Of a stretch of DNA of 64,000 nt, positions 21,147 to 34,200 are shown in pieces. A program made the position numbers and the translations under genes. The DNA comes from Coptis chinensis (lineage: Eukaryota > Streptophyta > Magnoliopsida > Ranunculales > Ranunculaceae), in the NCBI GenBank assembly GCA_015680905.1, contig CM027383.1, positions 34,966,501 through 35,030,500 on the forward strand. Direction: 5' to 3'. Positions within the stretch are counted from its first letter, which is position 1. Each line of letters begins with the position of its first letter. The notes under the pieces were generated by a model. That model was not told the DNA's origin, made no database searches, and saw nothing but the letters and a program-made list of their open reading frames with translations.

Positions 21147-21415
21147 CATGCAATGACTGTTCTTCATCAAGTCCACTGGAAGAGTACTGTCAAGGCTCGC
21201 CAGCTTCTAAACATAGGTTGGAGAAACCGGATTGGGAGACCAGATTCCAGGAGAATCAGTAATAGAATTAAAATCCACTGCATTTTAGGTGTGGAGACTA
21301 TGGTTACAGTCCCACCACACGCAGTTAATAATCTGCCGGTTCACTCATGGGGATCATACCATATACGGCCGGGGGCCATTAACGGAATCAACACAAAGTG
21401 GAGTATGCGACTTTG
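21147..21415 (-). pseudogene. UGT relic, N-terminal part (right of LINE)
   Basis: This is the N-terminal end of the UGT relic interrupted by the LINE. On the minus strand it shows a decayed LHFVLIPLMAPG-like start near 21400, then a TVTIVSTPK-like segment near 21305, SGLPIRFLQ near 21225, and a trace of the region before SCIISD ending at aatgactgttctt (counterpart of cattgactgttctaatgg in the 9811-11313 gene). Frames are broken throughout. It is the most decayed full-length copy of the array and its right-hand limit. Confidence 0.75.
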
Positions 21416-22220
21416 TCAAGACAAGGTAAATATATGTTAAACATTTGAAGGAACAGATCCGCGAACTTGTTGAGTTCAAAAGCTGGATACAAAATTCGAA
21501 TAAACCTGTACACACGCCGTTCCTGATTATCAAAAAAAAAAATGAAGAACTATAAATTACGTGCCAAACTCTTGAAGAATTGTCCAGTGTTGATATTGTT
21601 GACATGACAATATTTCCAATGTTGTAGACTTGTAGGTTTACCAGCTAAAGCTTGAGCAATCAATATTATCAGCATATAGGAACTACGATTCAACGTATAC
21701 ATTTGCAGAGATTTTAGAAAACCTTTTACTAAATTCTTGCAGATAACTTCACCTTGCCCTCGAATGGGGAATGTAGTAATAATTCAGGCTAACGAGGAAA
21801 GCCTTACTTCGGCAAAGGCTTATCGATCGTATCGATCGTACAGCATTGTTGGACTTCGCTGTTTTCGCAGTCTGCATTGAAATAGATTTGAAGAGAATAT
21901 AACAAACTGAGAGTGTTGGAAATACAACTCCATCCAAACCTCGTAATTTTATAAAATATTAACAGTCACTTTACAAGTTCTGTATTTTACAGCACTAAAA
22001 CATAAACTTGAGCATATCTGACTACAAATTACAATATATATTTTGTTACAGATCAACTATACAACTTGTCAAACACCTTAGAACATGTGATTTGGAATGT
22101 TATGCCCTCAAGTCTTCCACTGTGCAGTTTCACTCACACATTACATCCTCTGCTGTTCTAAACGTCTTAATTAGCTCATGTGTCATGGCCACCATTTAGA
22201 ACTGAATCAGCTTGCTCAAG
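21416..22220. other. Boundary between UGT array and SGR6-like gene
   Basis: About 800 bp without a recognised gene. The right part should hold the 3' untranslated region and poly(A) site of the minus-strand gene that ends at 22221. A small repeat, tatcgatcgtatcgatcgta, lies at ~21823. Confidence 0.45.
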
Positions 22221-25200
22221 TCATGATGCCTTCCATGAGAGTGAGTTTGTGGACCTTAGTAACATGCCGATAGATGAAGAACAAGTTGCGCGAACAATTG
22301 CATCTGGTGACTGGCTCATTTTGCCAACCAACATACCGAAAACCTGAAAGAGTCTTGTTTCAGTTTCTTTAAGCTAGTTACTATGCCGAGTGAAAAGTAA
22401 ATAAATACCTGTGGAAAGTACGGAGTTGAGAGGCGCTGGTCATCTGAATGAGACAAAATGCTGCTAGAGAAGTAAATCGCATTTGCTTGGATTGTCGCCC
22501 AAGGAGCATCAAATGCCTGTGTCAAGATATGTAATTACTCCAACCCAGACTTTTCATATTCTATCACGTGACTATCTATCATCTACTATTTATGATATTA
22601 AAGCAACTATTCCAGAAAATATTGCGGGAGGTTCAAACAATTCAATGTAAATTTGATGTTTACATTGGACCAAATTGCTGATTAGCAAAACATACTATTC
22701 TGTATTTTTCTATCTAGGTCACATACTATATTCAATGAACTAATCAACAGACTTCGAAACTTTTCTCACTTTGGTACCAAATTCCACCACCATCTCCATA
22801 TTTACAACAATCACCACCATCTTTATTACTACCACCGCGGATGCTACCACAAGTATTCCATGATCCCCACTTTCACCACCCTCACTACCACCACCACCAC
22901 CATTTCATTACCAACGCTCCACTCAATTTCTATCAATGTTTTTTCAAAATGCAAGTTTAAGATTTAGTTTATAGAAATATGGAATTGAAATATCAACAAC
23001 CCCAAATACAAATTTACAAAGGACATATTGACTTAGGCCACTTGTTTATAGGTGAAACTTGACTCAGATTGCTTTGTTCTTTGTTCTTTCTTGTTTTTTT
23101 CTCTATTTATTTATTTGCATCTGGTCACAAGTCGGTTAATTTTTATTTGCACTCGGTAATTTTTTTAGCTGACAGGCTAGCTGGCACCTGCAACGTAAGT
23201 CAAATTTCGCTTATAAAAGAAGTGAACGAAATCAAAAGTTACCCAATTGGCCAATTTATAAAAGTATTATATGATGGTGGTGGTGCTGGTGGAAAAGAAG
23301 CATGCGGCTTGTGCATGCCTTTTTTTCTTTATGTGAACATTGTGAAATGCTGAGTAAACTTTAAAATTTAAACATGAAACCTGAAAATTTTAACATACAC
23401 GTTATCTCACACATTGACACAATTTTACCTGAATTACCAAAATGGAAAAAAAAAATTAAGTACCTTAGTTGTATAGTAAGTTGCCCAAAGTAAAAAAGTA
23501 CAGAATAGTGCATTGATCTAATTGGCAACTTGGCCTATAGATTTAGTGTTGTTTGCAACCATTTAAGTACTAATTCAGTGTTAGCTACTTAGCTCTAAGA
23601 AACAAATAAAAAGGAAAAGAGATTAATTAGATGAGAGGCAGTTAAATATTTGTATATAGCAATGTCAGGAACTGACAATTCCAATCATAAAACAATAACC
23701 ACAACAGACCTCAAGCCTAAGCTAATGGAGAGAGACTTATATACACATCCTAACAATACCAACAACCATATGGTGGACCAAACCTCACAAGATCTTCGTG
23801 AGCTCTAGCAGCGGACTTGAAACTCGAACACCCAACCTCAGAGAACCTACTCTTATGTGTGTTCACTTTGAAAGCTAGAGGTGATTGAGACACAAAAACG
23901 TATATCAAAGGACCAAGAGTACAAGAAGGAGCAGGCACATCCCTAAAAAACATCCAAGTCCCCCACCATATAATGTCTCCAGTCTAATTAACGTGTAACT
24001 AAATGAAATCATGCAGGTGCAAACCTGGATTATCAATGCCATATAGGTATCAGCTCTGGAGGCAAAATGTTGACATATGAGTCTTGTAACATCCCTTAGG
24101 AAATCCTCGTAGCCACTTCTGATAAAAGAGGAAAAGAATTACATAGCATGTTTAATTTCTCAACTAAACATAATATAAACTTACAGGGAGCAAGAATCAG
24201 ATGTCTGAACTTGGGTTTCATTTACGCATACCGATGGTCCGAGTTGAAGTAATGCATGTTTAGAATAGCAGACATATTATCCACTTCCATCAGGTTCACA
24301 ACACATCGGAGAGTATTCTACAGAAACAATAGTTGAAATGTTATCAACTTTTTCAGTACACAATTCAATAAGAAAACCAAATGAAAAGTACTCAAAAGTA
24401 TTTTACCCGGCAGGCTTGTCGGACACTAAGATTATCATCATGAACATGAAGAATCATACGTGGAAGAGTCAGATGCACCTGAAAATGTAAAATTACTACC
24501 GATTTCCTCTAAAAGTTTTATGAGAGAACGGAGCTTTCTTGTACTGTAAGGTTGTCAAGATGAGCCATGTAAAGTGGATATATACAATATACTTTATCTA
24601 TACTTATTCACAAGAATCAATACCTACAATTAGTTGATTATTATCCACATTTTCATACAGCCGGAGGATCACTTACAGTACAATAGGAAACATTAAAAAT
24701 AATGGAAAACCAAAAACTTAAGTAACTTTACAGTTCCAAAATTTCCACACGCAATGACATTTTCTTAAGCGCGTTGATTTAACACAAGATGAGAAGAATC
24801 TCACCCCTCCTGAGGAGGAAACTACTGAGATTTGTGGGTCTTTGACTCCAGAAGATTCCAGTTGTCCCATGTTGATTGTTTGTCGTTTTTAAAAACTCCG
24901 GTTTTTAAGCAGGATCCTATGTCATGGCTTCGCCATATTTTCCGTGCATGATGCATATCAAATGGCAAGTTGAGTAATGTTATCATTGACAGTGGTTCTA
25001 GCGACTCAAGGATGAACCCCAAACCTTATATCATTTCGTGGTTACAGGATGGCGCCACAATAAATGTTACTCACCGATATTTAATTCCTTTGTTTATTGG
25101 TCCTACATACAAGGATTGAGTATGGTGTTCAGTTGTCATTGTGGATGCTTGCCATTTCTTACTTGGATGACCATGGAAGTAATGGGGGTGAGAACACTAG

Positions 25201-28200
25201 TACATTCACTTTTCACGGAGAGACGATTGTTTTGACAACATTGGCTCCAGTACACCCTCTTCCTAATCCACGCCCACCAGTAAAGCAGGGTATTCTAGCA
25301 GCAGGATATGACCGTGGTATGTTTGTTGCTATTATTGAATCATTTGTTTCAATGTCCTAATACTATCCCACCTGTGTTACAGCCATTACTGGATTCCTTT
25401 TCTGATGTTTGTAATGAGCCTACTCTGTGTTATCAGACCCGGCCTGGCCAGGCGGTTTGACCCGGTAAACCGTCGAACTGGTCCCTTAACCAGGCTGGAT
25501 CCATTACCAGATCGTTTATGCACTTGACCCAGTGCTAGTTTTGTCAAACCTAGTTAAAACCGGACGGTTTACCAGTGGACAGAGCCCACTAACCCAGTTT
25601 GGCTAGCTTTAGAAATCCAAAATAAATTTGAGTGTCATGTGCACATTTGAACCCTAGTTCCTCTTTTCACCCACTAACTAGTTGCTCTGCCACTTTGCCT
25701 ACCAGCCCGTACGGATAGTCTGATAGATTCTCTCCTCACATATTGATTCAATCGCAATTGCAAAAAACCAATTCCACGAACTCTCAATAAAAAAATCAAT
25801 TCAATTCAATTCAAAAATTAAATTGGCCAAAGGCTTACAAGTCCTTATATATAGGAAAACAACTTCTAAAACAAGTAAAACTCCCTAAATTCGGAATTAA
25901 AAATAACCTCAAACAAGTAAATCAGTGTACAATGTGTAATTCGGAATTAAAAATCTCCCTAAACAAGTAAATCAGTGTACAATCTGTAACTTACCAAATT
26001 ATATTGATTAGATCAACAGCAATAAGAAGAAAAGAAACGTGAAAGTAGAAAAATATTTAGACGCCAGGAAAAACAAGTCTATTATCAAATTACTGTATCA
26101 CAGGGTTGTATATACATTACAAATTTAAGTATAAGCGAGCTGTAGTAAGTCTACCCTAAATTTGCAGGTCCACGGCTCAAATAAATTCCGTAAAATTAGC
26201 CTAACTATCAAATGAAAAATACAACCACGTTGAAAATCCCTGTCTACGAGCTTCCAACCTAAAGAAAGATAAATATAAATCTTGAAATAGTGTTCAGTAA
26301 TATAACAGGGTATGGTAAGATACCTGATCAAGGAAAGCCTCACGATGCACACCAACTCCATAGTTGCATAGCGCTCCAAAGGCTGCAAAAGCAGTTGCTC
26401 GCAACTTCACATTAATACAGACCTGTTACCGAAAATTGAATGAATAAATCCATCGGGACTAGTAATAAGAAAAATGAAGGACACCAATATGACTCTTTTA
26501 ATGAAGATAGCTTGGAAATTTCTCAATGGTAATGATCAGCACTAACCAAATATACCATGAGAAATGGGGACTTGGTCCTTTATTAGGATGTGCAACACCT
26601 AATGTGGAATTCGTTCTATCAGAAAGATTACCTGGTCCTGGTTATGCGAACTCTTTAGTTTCCAGTGTAACTTCGATGACCAGCAGCAACCATTCACCAA
26701 GTCATCTTCTACCAGTACGTTCATAAGAGATTTGTAGGGGCAAGTATATTAGTATCCATGGTTGAGTTAAGGACGGGAAGAAACCAAGTGCTCTTTGATG
26801 TGACAGGGCACAAGTGCAAGAAGGGTGTTCTCAAGTGGATACACTCTGCTGCGTCACTATCAATAGGAAACAGCTATACAACTGATGGGCATACACTCAT
26901 ACAGCTGAACTTGAGTCCCGACCTCCAAGAGCACCTAAGGTACTACCATGCAAGTGGCTCCCACCCACCCTAACCCTTATCAAGATGAATGGAGATGGTG
27001 CATCCAAAGGGAACTCTGGTCCTAATAGTTTTGGTAATATCTAAAAAGACTGTAACTCTCAGGTCCTTGATGCCATTAGTTAAGGAATACAACCAACTAC
27101 AAGCTTCACTGCTGAATGTCAGCTATTGTAGAAGGTGCAGAAAGAGCTGTGAAAGAGGGATGGGTGGACTAATGGGTTGAGTATTGATTCTACTGCTGCA
27201 GTACAAGCTTTTGGGGGTAAGAAGATTCCTTAGTAATTCAGGAGCAAGTGGTCACAGGCACTTGGATCCCTTCATCTTGTGGTAGTCACATCTATATGGA
27301 GAGAGGTCAACATTGCATCTGAACTTCTGGCCAATCATGGTGTCTTTTGGGACCTAATATTTGTTAACATATTGTTAGGAGGCCTCCACTCCGTTATAAA
27401 GTAGAGGATCCCATATAATCTACTTTAAATTTAAAAACTTGTAAAAGTTACTAAATTGCCTTGGGGACATACCCTAGAAATTTAGGATGCCCATTCTTTT
27501 TTTTAGGTAAAGTGCCCATTCTTACTTTTCTCTTCTTTCGTTTGTTTTTTTTTCATCCTTCAGTCACTACTATAATAGTTACTTATCTAGCCAAAAACCA
27601 AGTATGAATCAATTCACTACATATGCAATTTAACATGTGGCAGCTTGACAGAAACAACTCAACCACAGCTATAGTAGGCCAACCTCAAACAATGCATATC
27701 ATGAGATGATGAGAATATGTTCTAATACTTCAAATTTTCAAAATGGTTCATAAAAAAAATCAAGCAAAAAACTCTCCGTAAGAAATTAAGATTTCAGAAC
27801 AATATAAGTTTTGCAATCAACTTAGTTGCTAATTGGATAGGTCATCCTAATTGACTTAAAACTATGCATTACACTGAATCTCATTAATTTTATGATCTAT
27901 GTGTTGTATATCAAAGCATTAATATAGTGAGCATTATTTACTGAGTTCCTATTCATTTAAAGAATTATCATTATAATAGGGCTAACTAATATTGTATATC
28001 AAGATTGGATAACTCTGTTAATTTTGGGTATGCAGTTTTAATTCCAATTAAAATTACAAACTGATTACCATATTGCAATTTTCTAATCCTGAGAATATGC
28101 ATTGGCCCAAAGGTTGATAATCACTTTATTGGTTAGGAAATTGAAGTAGGGTAATCAGTCTGTAATTATATTAACTGGAATTAAAACTGGATACCCAACA

Positions 28201-31200
28201 GGTAACGGACTTATCTAATTTTGATATACAATATTAGTAGCCTTAATATAATGATAATCTCTTAAAGATATTCACTTCATAGAGAGTAGAGACAACTAGA
28301 CCAGGTATTTCTGCACCAATGGAAAGATTGTACAATTAAGAAATGGTTGCTGTCTTCCAATTTATCATTATGTTTTGGGGGCAGGGGGCAGGGGGAATTC
28401 ATCTTTATCCCCAGCTCCTTAGAAATAAAAAGGTTTAGTGAGAAAAGGTTGACAAATCTGCGGAACGAAATTTCATAACAGCATTAAAAAGAAGTTAAAA
28501 AAATGGTTGGTTCCTAGTTGGATCTTGCAACCTCATATCTCCGAATATTGCAGCGACGACATTATCATCTAATCTCGCAAGTCAGTAACAAAGGTAAGAC
28601 TCGAGGAAGAGTTCCTGTAAGCCGTGGGAGGGTGATGAGTGCCACTTTACTATTTTGCAATTGGGCTATTGTGCAGCTTGAAGTTAAGTTATTGTTAAAT
28701 TCTTTTTGGTAAGGGAGAATGATGTGATGCATAATATTGGCCACGTTACAAGAGTCGTTCAAGACTCCAAACCGAACTTGTATTATAGCAGTTCTTTTGA
28801 TTCAAACAATATCCTTAGTGACATTATGGGATCACAAAGGAGTCGTAACACACCTCTGAATAATGGAAAGGATCTGGTTTTGTCTGAAGGGAGAGAGGAA
28901 ACTTCGTCGGTTATATTCCCTAACTGCAACCGTAAATTAGCCAAAGAGGTTATGAGGTTATCGTCTACCGTGAATTATGGGGACCCACCCAGTGGGAGCA
29001 GGAGGAGTGTGAGCGGTAATAAGTTTTCTTAATGACGCCAAAGACCTTGTCTTGGAATGTTAGAGGATTAGGTGATATGGATAAAAGAACTCTTGTCAAG
29101 GATTTTATTCGTCAGTCTGGGGCTTCGATTGTTACTCTACAAGAGACTAAACTGGAAGTGATAGATAATAATATGATTCAAGATATTTCGAGCAGGAATA
29201 ATGTGGGGTGGGTTGCCACTCCAGCTTTAGGTACCCGAGGTGGGGTATGTGTGATTTGGGACAAAGATGTGATTGTTGTAGAAGATTCCCTTATTGGGGC
29301 ATACTCTGCTACCATTTTGTATTATGAGATTGGAAGCCTTGATAAATGGATGTTTTCAGGAGTATATGGTCCATCTAATAAGAGCGATCTCAAGGATCTC
29401 TGGGAAGAGTTAGATAACGTTCGAGCTTACTCTGTGTTGGATTCGTGGTGTCTTGCAGGGGATTTTAATATGATAAGGTTTTCTGAGGAGAAGAGTGGTG
29501 GATGCGCCATTAACTCGGGTATGAGGAGATTTTCAAACTTTGTTAATCGGCACGATTTGGTGGATCTGCCGTTTGTTGGGGGTAATTTTACTTGGTCAGA
29601 CCACAAAGTGGACCCTATACTTGTTCGTCTTGACAGGTTTCTCATTGATACTGGATGGGAGGATAAGGCCCCGAACTTGATCCAAACCATACACTCTGCT
29701 CCTACTTTTGACCATCGGCCCATCACTTTGGAGTGTAGAAAATCTTCTAAGAAACCCTCTCCTTTTCGGTTTGAGTTAATGTGGCTGCTTGAACCGACTT
29801 TTGAAGAGTTGGTGAAAACTTGGTGGGGTGAAGGAGTATTTGAAGGACGACCTAGTTTCATTGTCGCAAAAAAATTGAAGTTTGTTAAATCTAAAATCAA
29901 AATGTGGAGCAAGGAAGTCTTTGGGAGTGTGGAGACTCGAAAAAAATAATTCCCTTCAAGAACTTAAGGAATTGGACATTGTGGAAGAGGAGCGTAATCT
30001 AACAGGAGCTGAAAGGGACAGGAGGGAGGTGGTTAAAAGAGAGTTAGAGAAAGTGATCTTGATGGAAGAGATTGCGTGGAAGCAAAGATCAAGGGATAAG
30101 GAGATCCAAGAAGGAGACCAGAATACGAAGTATTTCCACAGCCTCGCAAATGCTAGGAGAAGAGTTAATTCGATTTCCAAGTTGAACATAGGGGGCTCTA
30201 TGGTTGATGATGAAGAGGTAATCCGTAATGAGACTGTGAATTTTTATACATAATTGTACAAAGAGCCTATGAGATACAGACCTCAACTTGACAATCTCGA
30301 AGTTAATCAAATTTCGGTGGAAGATAAGGAGTGTGTGGAGCTACCGCTTCAGGAGGAGGAGATTTTTGGAGCTCTGAATTCGATGGATGGAGACCGCGCT
30401 CCGGGCCCTAATGGGTTTCCTGTTGAATTTTTTAAAAAGTTTTGGACTACTATTAAAAGAGATTTTTTGGAGATGGTGAGAGATTTTCAAATGAACTGTT
30501 TTTTGGAGCATAGTTTGAACCATACTTTTCTCACTCTTATTCCTAAGGTGCATGGGGCAGTGGAAATGGGGGATTTCAGGCCTATTAGTCTTGTGGGAAC
30601 TGCTTATAAAATTATCTCGAAGGCACTTTCTTTGAGGTTAAAAAAGGTTCTTGACTCGGTTATCTCGCAGGAACAAGGAGCGTTTCTTTTCGATAGACAA
30701 ATCCTTGACGGTGCTCTGATTGCTAATGAAGCCATTGATGATAGGATTCGTTCTTGGACGCCTGGAATTGTTTGTAAGGTGGACATCTCCAAAGCCTATG
30801 ATAATGTGAGTTGGTCCTTTTTAGATTATATGTTGAGGCGGATGGGTTTTGGAGAGGTTTGGAGAAGTTGGGTCCGTAAGTGCGTTTCGTCTGCGTCTTT
30901 TTCTGTCTTAGTGAACGGGTCTCCCGCGGGGTGGTTTAAGAGTTCTAGGGGTTTAAGGCAGGGTGATCCTTTATCTCCCTTCCTTTTTCTCATTGTGGTG
31001 GAAGCATTGAGTCGGATTATTCGAAGAGCCAATGAGTGGGGTGTTTTGTCGGGGTTTTCCGTGGGGAGACACAATATTAAGATCACCCATTTACAATTTG
31101 CAGATGACACAATCATTTTTTTGGGCAATGAGGGGAATCAAGTTAGATACCTTAGAGGTCTTCTTGCTTGTTTTGAGGCGGTATCAGGCTTGAGGATCAA

Positions 31201-34200
31201 CATTGCTAAGCGCACGGTGTATTGTGCAGGAGGGAGTAATAATGCAGTTCAGTTTGCTAGTGTCTTGGGGTGCTCTCCTGGTGTTCTTCCGGCGTCTTAC
31301 TTAGGTCTTCCTTTGGGCGCTGCAAATAGGTGTGTTTCTATTTGGGACCCGGTGATAGAGAGATATGGGCGCAAGTTGGCTTCTTGGAGAGGTTGTTACC
31401 TCTCAAAAGGGGGTAGAGTGGTCCTCATTAAGAGTTCCTTGTCTAGTCTACCCGTTTATTTTATGTCGCTCTTTCGAGCACCAGTGAGTGTTACTAAGCG
31501 GTTGGATAAGATTTCGAGAGATTTTTTTATGGGGTGATTCCGAGAAGGCACATCACTACCATCTAGTTAGTTGGAATAGGGTGTGTACTTCTAAGGATCA
31601 AGGTGGCATTGGTATTAAGAAGACCCGGTTTATGAATCGTGCCCTTTTGAGTAAGTAGTTGTGGAGGTTCGGTATTGAGAGTGAGAGACTGTGGAGGAGA
31701 ATTATTGTCTCCAGGTATGGTTTGAGTCCTTTTGGGTGGGAGAGCCGTGATGTGACAATCCCCTATGGGTGTGGAGTGTGGAAAGGGATTATGAAAGAAG
31801 TGGAGGACTATAGGAAGAATATTTCCTATAAAGTCAACAAAGGGGATAGAGTCAGATTTTGGGAGGATGTTTGGAATGGGGATAGAGCCTTGAGTAGGGA
31901 TTTTGGGAACTTCTATGCCATGTCAGACAGGAAGAATCAGCCGGTTAGGGATTTTATTGTTATGATAGATGGTACTCATGGAACATTGATCTCAGACATA
32001 CGTTCAATGACTGGGAGATTGATGATTTGGCTACCTTGATGGCGAGATTAGAGTCTCCACCTAATATCACTCTCGAAGATGATCAACAGGTTTGGGCCCA
32101 TGATGCCAAAGGTATATTTACTGTTAAATCTTGGTATTCATCCCTCCTTGCTGCCTCACCTAACCAACCTCATATCCTATCATACCTTGATTATCCTTGG
32201 AGTTTCATTTGGAGGGCTAAAATTCCGTCTAGGGTTTCTTTCTTCACTTGGTGTTCGGTTTTGGGTAGAATTTTAACTATTGGCAATCTTCGGAAAAGAA
32301 AAATGATTATTGTTAATTTCTGCCCTTTTTGCTATGATTCAGGAGAATCCGTTGCTCATACTCTTATCCTTTGTCCTTTTTCTTATGCCATTTGGAACTA
32401 TTTTATTCAATCTGGTTCAATCTCTTGGGTGTGTCCTCGATCTGTTTGTGATCTTTTGATGATGCGGTCTAGTCTATGGTCCCCCACCCGTACTACAAGA
32501 AAGTTGTGGAGTATCATTCCCTTTGTAATACTATGGGGTATATGGTTGGAAAGAAACCGGAGACATTTCGAGGATAGAAGCCTTGACGTTGCACATTTGA
32601 TTCTTCACATCAAAGGATTGCTTTTCCTTTGATGTAAGCGGTGGAAGGAGTTCAAGGAGATACCATTCGGGTCATTTGCTTTTTCTTGGAAGGATATCAT
32701 CCGAGATGTCTAATCACTGTTGTATTTCTGCGTTTCTTTGTTGTTGTCTTTTATTTTACGGTTCTTAGTAGGATATCTCATCCTATATTGTAATTATCTT
32801 TTATATAGTTTATATATACATTGATCGTTTACCTCTTCAAAAAAAAAAAAAAATAATTGTTAACTAAAAATGATACGACACGAGATTTTAACATGTTCAT
32901 TCAATAAATGACAGCATAACCAGTAAATAAAATAACAAGTCGTTCATACAAGAATTATACATATATGATAACTCACTTGAAGATTGCGTAGCCGTAAAGA
33001 AAGATTTAGTAAAACAGGATCCACTGCCTCCTCCTTGGGGGATGACTCAAGGACCTATATGGCGTATAAATAAAGCTTATAAACATGGATGGAAGATGTA
33101 AAAATCAGGCAAATAAGAAGAAGGAAAAGGTAACTCACTATCAGCAAGCATGATACTGCAGTTAACTGAACAGATTCATCGGGATCCTCCAGTAGAGCTA
33201 CTATAACACCAAGAACTTGAGTTATGTGTTGAAGGATATGAATAGAAGGTATCTGCAAGTTCAAGGGAATGAGATTAACACAAGAAAAAATAATAATTAA
33301 GAATCATATAACAATGCATGTCCTATAATTATGTACGGTGACTAACATCTACAAACTATAATGAATCCGACTAACATGTATACAAGCAGTAAACCGCAAA
33401 ACGGAGTTGGCAAACAAAGTTCATACCTTCAACAATGGATTCAAGAAATCAGAATTTTGAAAAGAGGATTGGGAGGGGGGGGGAGGGGGGGGCGGGCAAA
33501 AGGGTAAAAGAAAGGAGAAGGGAGAGAAGAACATAAAGAAAGAGATTACTGTGGCAGAGTTGTGAAGACGGCAGCTTGCATCAACTCTTTGCGGTTGGTG
33601 AAGGCGAAGGTGGTTTTTGGTTTTGTAAGGAAGACAGACAATCAGAGTTTGTTTTTCCCCCACTTGGGAGAAAATTCACTTCGTTTGGATAGCAAACAAC
33701 GTCTCAACTTCCTTGACTATTGTGAGTCCAAGAAATGAATTCATAACGACATACACGCATTCATAAGATTGTATGGAAATGTAACACATATTAAGTTGCT
33801 AACATCAAACGAGAAACTAGTATAATGAATGCCATCCACCAACCAACTCACTAAATTTGCAATTAAGTTGCAAACTTTAGTGAGAGTGAGACAAGGCCTC
33901 AGAATGCATAACTAGTATACCGAACTAAATGATTAGCATACAATAATCAACAAAGAGAGTGTATCAGAAGATAGTATAAGGTGTCAAACTTGATCTGCAG
34001 AAACCTATGCTGACTAAGCCGAAGTGCACACAGATGGTTGACAACGAGAGCGCCTTAAACTAGGGAACTCTTCCTTTGAATAGAACCAAACATATATCGA
34101 ACTTTGTGAGGATAAAGAAGATAATAACCTGTACTAGTCCTCTTAGGCAAAGGCGTCTTACAGTAGATGACTCGTCTGAAACATGTCGACACATAACTTC

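Noticed and set aside
33421-33663. 80-codon minus-strand frame with a poly-proline stretch
   Set aside because: The prolines come from the G-tract at 33471-33496 read in antisense. There is no domain, and it falls in an intron of the SGR6-like gene.
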